A DNA stretch of 64,000 nucleotides from Rhodococcus triatomae BKS 15-14 (GTDB lineage: Bacteria > Actinomycetota > Actinomycetes > Mycobacteriales > Mycobacteriaceae): assembly GCA_000341795.1 (NCBI GenBank), contig AODO01000040.1:1-64000 (forward strand), written 5' to 3'. The position numbers and the translations under genes were made by a program. The notes beneath the pieces are model-generated. The model saw only the letters and a list, made by a program, of their open reading frames with translations, did no database searches and was not told the DNA's origin. Positions 60,244 to 64,000 of this stretch are shown one piece after another. Each line of letters starts with the position of its first letter. Position 1 is the first letter of the stretch.

Positions 60244-61185
60244 TCAGTCGTCCCATCGGGGAAGCGGATCCGGCATCCGTGCCCACGCGTCCGCCCCCGC
60301 GAGCAACTCGTCGTCGTCGAGTACGCACGCGTCCAGTGCCGCCGTGAGTCGGGTGATGTCGAGGTCGACACCCGTGAACGCGATGTCCTGGCCGATCGTC
60401 AGCGGTTCCGCGTCGGCGGGATCGTGCCGGAGCGGTGAGAACGTCATGCCGGTTCCGCAGTGATCCCACAGTGCGATCCGGTGTGGTCGGCTGGCGACGG
60501 TGCAGAAGCCGGCGGAGCGGATCACCCGGCCACTCCCTTCTGTGTCGTCGGCGAACAGATCGGCGAGCCGGGCCGGGTGGAACGGGCGCACGTTCTCGTA
60601 GCGGAACGTGGTCACCCCGTCGTGAACGGTTCGGGGAGTGAAGGTTCCGCTCAGCACGTGCATCCACCCCGGATTCCCCATGGCGGCGGACGCGAGGTCG
60701 AGGTGGCGCGCGTCATCGACGCCGATGCAGGATTCGGAACCGAGAAGTACGACGGTCGCGCTCGGATTCAGATGGCCGAGCAGTGCGACCAGGAGCGAGA
60801 TCGAGTCGCCTCCGAGTGAGCGCCATTCGGTGAGGACCACGGTGGTGGCGTGTTCGATCTGTGCCGCGACGGTGACCGCTGGGACCGCGCCCGGTGCCCG
60901 CCCGCTGAGTATCTGCCATGTCGAGTCGGCGTCGAGGGTCGTGACGACGGACGCGAGCGGGATCGGGTCGTCGGAGCGCGAGCGCGCCACCACGAAATCA
61001 GTGAGGACGTGGCGGGCGCAGGCGTCTGCGGGGCACGTGAGCAGGGTGGTGCCGCGCAACTCGTCGAGGCGATCGATCGCATCGGCGAAGGGGACGAGTG
61101 CGCCGATGTCGCCCCGGACGAGTGCGGCGTCGAAGGCCTCTGTCGCCTCGGTCTGGGTGAAGTACAGGTGTGCGCGGGCTGTCAT
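60244..61185 (-). CDS. CobW/COG0523-like protein without a GTPase P-loop
   Basis: 313 residues. The C-terminal 110 residues match the CobW_C domain ('RPFHPARLADLF', 'VIRSAGFCTVASRP', 'FTGVDLD', 'ALDACVLDDDEL'). The N-terminal 190 residues correspond to the G domain in length and topology but there is no GxxxxGK[ST]; 'LLTCPADACARHVL' occupies that position. CobW-like proteins are zinc chaperones induced under zinc starvation, and the Zur-type dyad 32 bp upstream fits. This looks like a paralogue that has lost GTP binding and may act as a partner subunit. Confidence 0.8.
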   Translation of the reverse strand: MTARAHLYFTQTEATEAFDAALVRGDIGALVPFADAIDRLDELRGTTLLTCPADACARHVLTDFVVARSRSDDPIPLASVVTTLDADSTWQILSGRAPGAVPAVTVAAQIEHATTVVLTEWRSLGGDSISLLVALLGHLNPSATVVLLGSESCIGVDDARHLDLASAAMGNPGWMHVLSGTFTPRTVHDGVTTFRYENVRPFHPARLADLFADDTEGSGRVIRSAGFCTVASRPHRIALWDHCGTGMTFSPLRHDPADAEPLTIGQDIAFTGVDLDITRLTAALDACVLDDDELLAGADAWARMPDPLPRWDD

Positions 61186-61217
61186 CGGTTGTCCTTGTCT
61201 TCGCGGTGTATCGTGAA

Positions 61218-61232
61218 CGATAACCGTTATCG
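61218..61232. promoter_or_regulatory. Zur-box-like palindrome
   Basis: CGATAAC-C-GTTATCG is a perfect 15-bp dyad inside a longer A/T-rich stretch (GAACGATAACCGTTATCGATAA). It resembles actinobacterial Zur sites (GATAA..TTATC type) and sits between the divergent CobW-like and L36 genes, both expected Zur targets. Confidence 0.75.
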
Positions 61233-61245
61233 ATAAGGAGATGAA

Positions 61246-61368
61246 GTGAAGGTTCGCAACTCGTTGAAGGCCCTGAAGGCGCAGCCGGGTGCGCAGGTGG
61301 TGCGTCGCCGCGGCCGGGTGTTCGTGATCAACAAGAAGAACCCGCGCATGAAGGCGCGCCAGGGCTGA
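61246..61368 (+). CDS. rpmJ: Ribosomal protein L36, zinc-independent form
   Basis: 40 residues from the GTG at 61246 (AAGGAG 6 nt upstream); too short for many gene finders. Sequence '[15 protein letters not shown]'... '[16 protein letters not shown]' is L36 of the C- (YkgO) type: no cysteine or histidine, whereas zinc-binding L36 has a CxxC-C-H ribbon. Under zinc starvation such paralogues replace the zinc form and free the metal. The Zur-type dyad lies directly upstream. Confidence 0.93.
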   Translation: MKVRNSLKALKAQPGAQVVRRRGRVFVINKKNPRMKARQG

Positions 61369-61385
61369 GCGGGGGATCGCGGAAT

Positions 61386-61413
61386 GGGAGGGGATGCGGG
61401 TACATCCCCTCCC
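61386..61413. terminator. Bidirectional hairpin terminator
   Basis: GGGAGGGGATG (61386-61396) and CATCCCCTCCC (61403-61413), an 11-bp perfect stem with 6-nt loop, between convergent rpmJ and the ParB-like gene. Confidence 0.8.
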
Positions 61414-61419
61414 TGCCGA

Positions 61420-62487
61420 TCACAGGCCGTGTGTTGCCTTGTACTGCAGCGCGTACGCGATCTTGCCCGGCTTGGCGTCCGAGTACGGCTTCGACAGCTT
61501 CGCGAACTCGCCCTTGTCGGCGGCCTTGCCGTCGTTCCAGGCACCGAGAACTCCGAGCTGCGAGGCGGTGAATCCGGCCGTCACCACCGCGTCGGCGGGA
61601 AGGGCGGTCTGCGCCCGGGTGACCCGATCGACCGCGGAGAGGTAGCTCGCGGCGTCGTTGTCGTTCCAGCCCGCGACGCCGCCCGCACCGCCGTCGCGCA
61701 GCCAGTCGCCCCAGTAGAACTCCTGGAACGGGATGGTGCCCGGCGTGTAGCCGATGTCGCGGCCGAAGTACATCAGGCTGCGGTACGGATCGTCGGCGAA
61801 GTTCGCGAGCCCGACGCTCTGGGGAAGTGCGGCGTACGCGACCTCGTTGCCGTCGACGTCGTGATTCCACGCCCAGCGGTTCGCCTGCATCTGCGCCCAG
61901 AAGTCCGGCAGGCTCAGGGCCGACAGGTTGCCGAGCACCCGCAGGCGCACGTGCACGTCGGGACCCTCGACCTCCTGGAACGAGGTCAGCGTGTGATGGC
62001 CGTCGGTCAGGTACAGCAGGCCGCCGGGACCGACGACGACCGTCTTCATCGCAGCGATCGTCTCGGGGGTCTCCCGGCCCACCGCGACCTCGCAGGTGAA
62101 CGAGGCCGGGTCGCCCAGGCGGGCCTCCGGTGTGGCGGCGACGGCGGTGCCCTGGCCGTTCGCCTCGCACCAGTCCTCGAACTTCTTGTTGATCTCGTCC
62201 TTGCCCAGCGTGTAGCGGCCGAGCTTGTAGTAGACCTCGTCGTACCCGAGGGACGGCTGGGTCGCCCGGACGTCGCCGATCCGGACGTCGAGCAGGTCAC
62301 CCTCCTGCGCGCACAGGTACGGGGAATCGGTCGACCCGCCGGCGGATCCGGTGGCGAGAAGGGTGGCGAGGCCGCCGGTCGTGGTGCACGGGGCGGCGGC
62401 TGCGGTGCCACTCGAAACGCCGACGGTGACACCGGTGAGGGCGAGCGCGGCGGCGGTGAGGGCCGCGACGCGCGAGGCGAGGGACAT
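61420..62487 (-). CDS. Secreted ParB/Srx-fold protein
   Basis: 355 residues from the ATG at 62487. Sec signal peptide: 'SLASRVAALTAAALALTG' with cleavage near 'TAAAAPC' (residue 34). The mature region begins with 'DVRIGDVRATQPSLGYDEVYYKLGRY', and contains 'LLYLTDGHHTLTSFQEV', matching the ParB/sulfiredoxin N-terminal fold with its DGHH signature. A ParB-fold protein outside the cytoplasm cannot partition DNA; an ATP-independent nuclease or binding role is possible. Cysteines are few and paired, consistent with export. Confidence 0.78.
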   Translation of the reverse strand: MSLASRVAALTAAALALTGVTVGVSSGTAAAAPCTTTGGLATLLATGSAGGSTDSPYLCAQEGDLLDVRIGDVRATQPSLGYDEVYYKLGRYTLGKDEINKKFEDWCEANGQGTAVAATPEARLGDPASFTCEVAVGRETPETIAAMKTVVVGPGGLLYLTDGHHTLTSFQEVEGPDVHVRLRVLGNLSALSLPDFWAQMQANRWAWNHDVDGNEVAYAALPQSVGLANFADDPYRSLMYFGRDIGYTPGTIPFQEFYWGDWLRDGGAGGVAGWNDNDAASYLSAVDRVTRAQTALPADAVVTAGFTASQLGVLGAWNDGKAADKGEFAKLSKPYSDAKPGKIAYALQYKATHGL

Positions 62488-62609
62488 GTGTGGCGATCTC
62501 CTGTCGTGGGGCGTTGGCGGGGTCACCGTCGCGGACGCCGATGAGCGCCAGGTGACCGCGACGCGACGGTTGTCCGGACGACGGGTGAACGCGCGGCTAG
62601 GGTGACGTC

Positions 62610-63146
62610 ATGGCGATCACCCCGGACTCGAAGAACTGGACCTGGGTCGTGGAAAAGCCCTGTCCAGACTGCGGATTCGATCCCGCTGCGATCGAGTTCG
62701 CAGGGGTACCCGAGCGTGTCCGGGCGAATGCGGCACGATGGCCGGCGGTGCTCGCTCGCCCCGATGTCGCCGTGCGGCCCGACGATCGGACGTGGTCCGC
62801 GTTGGAGTACGGCGCCCACGTCCGCGACGTGTTCCGCATCTTCCGCAGCCGCCTCGAACTGATGCTGTCCGAGACCGACCCGACATTCGCGAACTGGGAC
62901 CAGGACGAGACCGCCGTCGCGGAGGACTACGGCGCACAGGATCCGGCGACGGTGTCCGCGGATCTGGTTGCGGCGGCCGAGGCGATCGCCGACGCGTTCG
63001 CCGCCGTGCCCGACTCCGCGCTCGACCGGCGGGGTGTGCGCAGTGACGGGTCGGCCTTCACCGTCCGCACCCTCGCGGTGTACTTCCTCCACGACCCCGT
63101 CCATCACCTCCACGACGTGGGTGGCGGATCCGACATGGGTCGTTGA
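62610..63146 (+). CDS. DinB/maleylpyruvate isomerase-like metal-binding protein
   Basis: 178 residues. The four-helix DinB_2 pattern is seen: 'WSALEYGAHVRDVFRIF' supplies the first His, and 'TVRTLAVYFLHDPVHHLHDV' the C-terminal histidines. Also 'CPDCGFD' at the start. Members are thiol-dependent (mycothiol) transferases or of unknown function. Divergent from the secreted ParB-like gene. Confidence 0.82.
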   Translation: MAITPDSKNWTWVVEKPCPDCGFDPAAIEFAGVPERVRANAARWPAVLARPDVAVRPDDRTWSALEYGAHVRDVFRIFRSRLELMLSETDPTFANWDQDETAVAEDYGAQDPATVSADLVAAAEAIADAFAAVPDSALDRRGVRSDGSAFTVRTLAVYFLHDPVHHLHDVGGGSDMGR

Positions 63147-63222
63147 CCTGCGAAAACGGAACTACGTTAGACCCTGTTACGAAACTCTTCTAGAACGTGT
63201 TCCAAATTCGGCACTTTCCCGC

Positions 63223-63228
63223 TATGGT
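63223..63228 (+). promoter_or_regulatory. -10 box of the alcohol dehydrogenase gene
   Basis: TATGGT fits TANNNT; predicted start about 63235 leaves a 58-nt leader. Upstream the words TTCTAGAA and GAACGTGTTC (63188-63202) form small dyads, possible regulator sites. Confidence 0.4.
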
Positions 63229-63292
63229 GAGCCCTTGTGATCGCCGTCACCTCGATCACCCGTAGCTGCTGTGGACGAAAGGCCGGAACCAG

Positions 63293-64000
63293 ATGAAGAC
63301 AAAAGGCGCGCTCCTGTGGGGACTGAACGAGCCGTTCTCGGTCGAGGAGATCGAGCTCGGTGACCCTCGTGAGGGTGAGGTCCAGATCCGCATGGAGGCG
63401 GCCGGAATGTGCCACTCCGACTACCACATCGTCACCGGCGCCACCCCGATGCCGTCGTTCCCGGTGCTCGCCGGGCACGAGGGCGCGGGCGTCGTCACCA
63501 AGGTCGGCCCGAACGTCAAGCGAATCAAGGAAGGCGACCACGTCGTCCTGTCCTTCATTCCGGCGTGTGGCACCTGCGACCCGTGTCGCCAGGGACTCTC
63601 GAACCTCTGCGACCTGGGCATGGGCCTGCTCACCGGGCAGTCCATCGCCGACGGGTCGTACCGCGTCCAGGCCCGCGGCCAGAACGTCATCCCGATGTCG
63701 CTGCTCGGGACCTTCTCGCCGTACATGACCGTGCACGAGTTCTCCGTGGTCAAGATCGACGACGCGATCCCGTTCGACGTCGCCGCTCTCGTCGGCTGCG
63801 GCGCGACCACCGGCTGGGGCTCGGCCACCCGTGTCGCGCAGGTCAGCCCGGGCGACACGGTCGCGATCGTCGGCGTCGGCGGCGTCGGCATGGCGGCCCT
63901 GCAGGGCGCGGTCGTGTCGGGCGCCCGCAACGTCATCGCCATCGACCCGGTCGCGTTCAAGCGCGAGCAGGCCCTCAAGTTCGGTGCCACCCACGCGTAC
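63293..64000 (+). CDS. Zinc alcohol dehydrogenase, NDMA-dependent type (3' end outside window)
   Basis: 236 residues visible and still open at the window edge. Zn-ADH features: catalytic 'GMCHSDYHI' and 'GHEGAGVV', structural zinc cysteines 'ACGTCDPCRQGLSNLC', NAD loop 'GVGGVGMAAL'. 'MKTKGALLWGLNEPFSVEEI' and 'GQSIADGSYRVQARGQNV' are typical of the NDMA-dependent (nicotinoprotein-like) alcohol dehydrogenases of Rhodococcus and mycobacteria, which keep NAD bound. Full length is normally about 370 residues, so a third is missing here. Confidence 0.9.
   Translation, partial: MKTKGALLWGLNEPFSVEEIELGDPREGEVQIRMEAAGMCHSDYHIVTGATPMPSFPVLAGHEGAGVVTKVGPNVKRIKEGDHVVLSFIPACGTCDPCRQGLSNLCDLGMGLLTGQSIADGSYRVQARGQNVIPMSLLGTFSPYMTVHEFSVVKIDDAIPFDVAALVGCGATTGWGSATRVAQVSPGDTVAIVGVGGVGMAALQGAVVSGARNVIAIDPVAFKREQALKFGATHAY

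Noticed and set aside
1-64000. CRISPR arrays, insertion sequences, prophage integrases
   Set aside because: No regularly spaced repeats, transposase motifs or integrase frames were seen. The only repeat pair is the 58-bp unit at 1063/1137.

Overview
The window is high-GC actinobacterial chromosome, most likely Rhodococcus or a close relative in the Mycobacteriales. Codons end almost always in G or C, GTG starts are common, and several genes appear leaderless with a TANNNT box about 6-7 nt before the start codon. From memory, the core gene order (sir-cysH; hemW; hrcA-dnaJ2-rsmE; phoH-ybeY-corC-era; amiA2; recO-uppS; zur-smtB; glyS; dgt; dnaG) matches the Mycobacterium tuberculosis Rv2343c-Rv2393 block. 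The genus is inferred; no search was run.

Layout. (1) 1-7000: end of a THUMP-like methyltransferase, a tandem 58-bp intergenic repeat, then a leftward sulfate-assimilation operon sir-cysH-cysD-cysN-cbiX. It is preceded by an unannotated 29-codon polycysteine leader peptide. (2) 7000-10700: hemW, then an A/T-rich two-gene insertion encoding an AAA/ABC-type ATPase and an HNH nuclease, a Septu (PtuA-PtuB)-like anti-phage module, then a small conserved protein. (3) 10.8-13.9 kb: hrcA-dnaJ2-rsmE. (4) 13.9-26.2 kb: an accessory purine catabolism locus. A leftward operon of nine overlapping or closely spaced genes carries a transporter lipoprotein, a 2OG-Fe(II) oxygenase, a 32-residue micro-ORF, an 8-oxoguanine-deaminase-like amidohydrolase, a UraD-urate oxidase fusion, UraH, a CitE-like DUF6986 protein, allantoicase and PuuE allantoinase. 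A divergent rightward operon carries an ABC ATPase and permease, a second 2OG-Fe(II) oxygenase and a GntR regulator. The two operons share a 307-bp control region with a repeated palindromic motif. (5) 26-33 kb: hydrolase, secreted protein, QsdR/TetR regulators, and an MFS exporter with a divergent TetR gene and two clear operators. (6) 33-45 kb: phoH interrupted by a 359-residue intein with class 3 features, then ybeY, a CBS-domain membrane protein, era, a reductase-like protein, a TetR-amidase pair with a perfect 16-bp palindrome at the promoter, recO, uppS, small membrane proteins and an aldehyde dehydrogenase. (7) 45-49 kb: a Clp-N/HTH protein with two long palindromes, zur, smtB, glyS and a FetB-like permease. 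(8) 49-57 kb: TPM-domain protein, YdcF-like protein, dgt, dipeptidase, dnaG and tRNA-Asn. (9) 57-64 kb: a YVTN-propeller remnant, STAS protein, prolyl aminopeptidase, tRNA-Met, DoxX, a zinc-starvation module (CobW-like protein and cysteine-free L36 around a Zur-type palindrome), a secreted ParB-like protein, a DinB-like protein and the start of an NDMA-type alcohol dehydrogenase.

Functional logic. The cys operon reduces sulfate through APS: CysND has no fused APS kinase, CysH has the Fe-S cysteines of APS reductases, and CbiX supplies siroheme iron insertion for Sir. The purine locus can take urate to ureidoglycolate and urea. No xanthine dehydrogenase is present; I infer that the two oxygenases and the amidohydrolase may feed urate from an imported purine. 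Most convergent gene junctions carry strong hairpins that probably act as bidirectional terminators.
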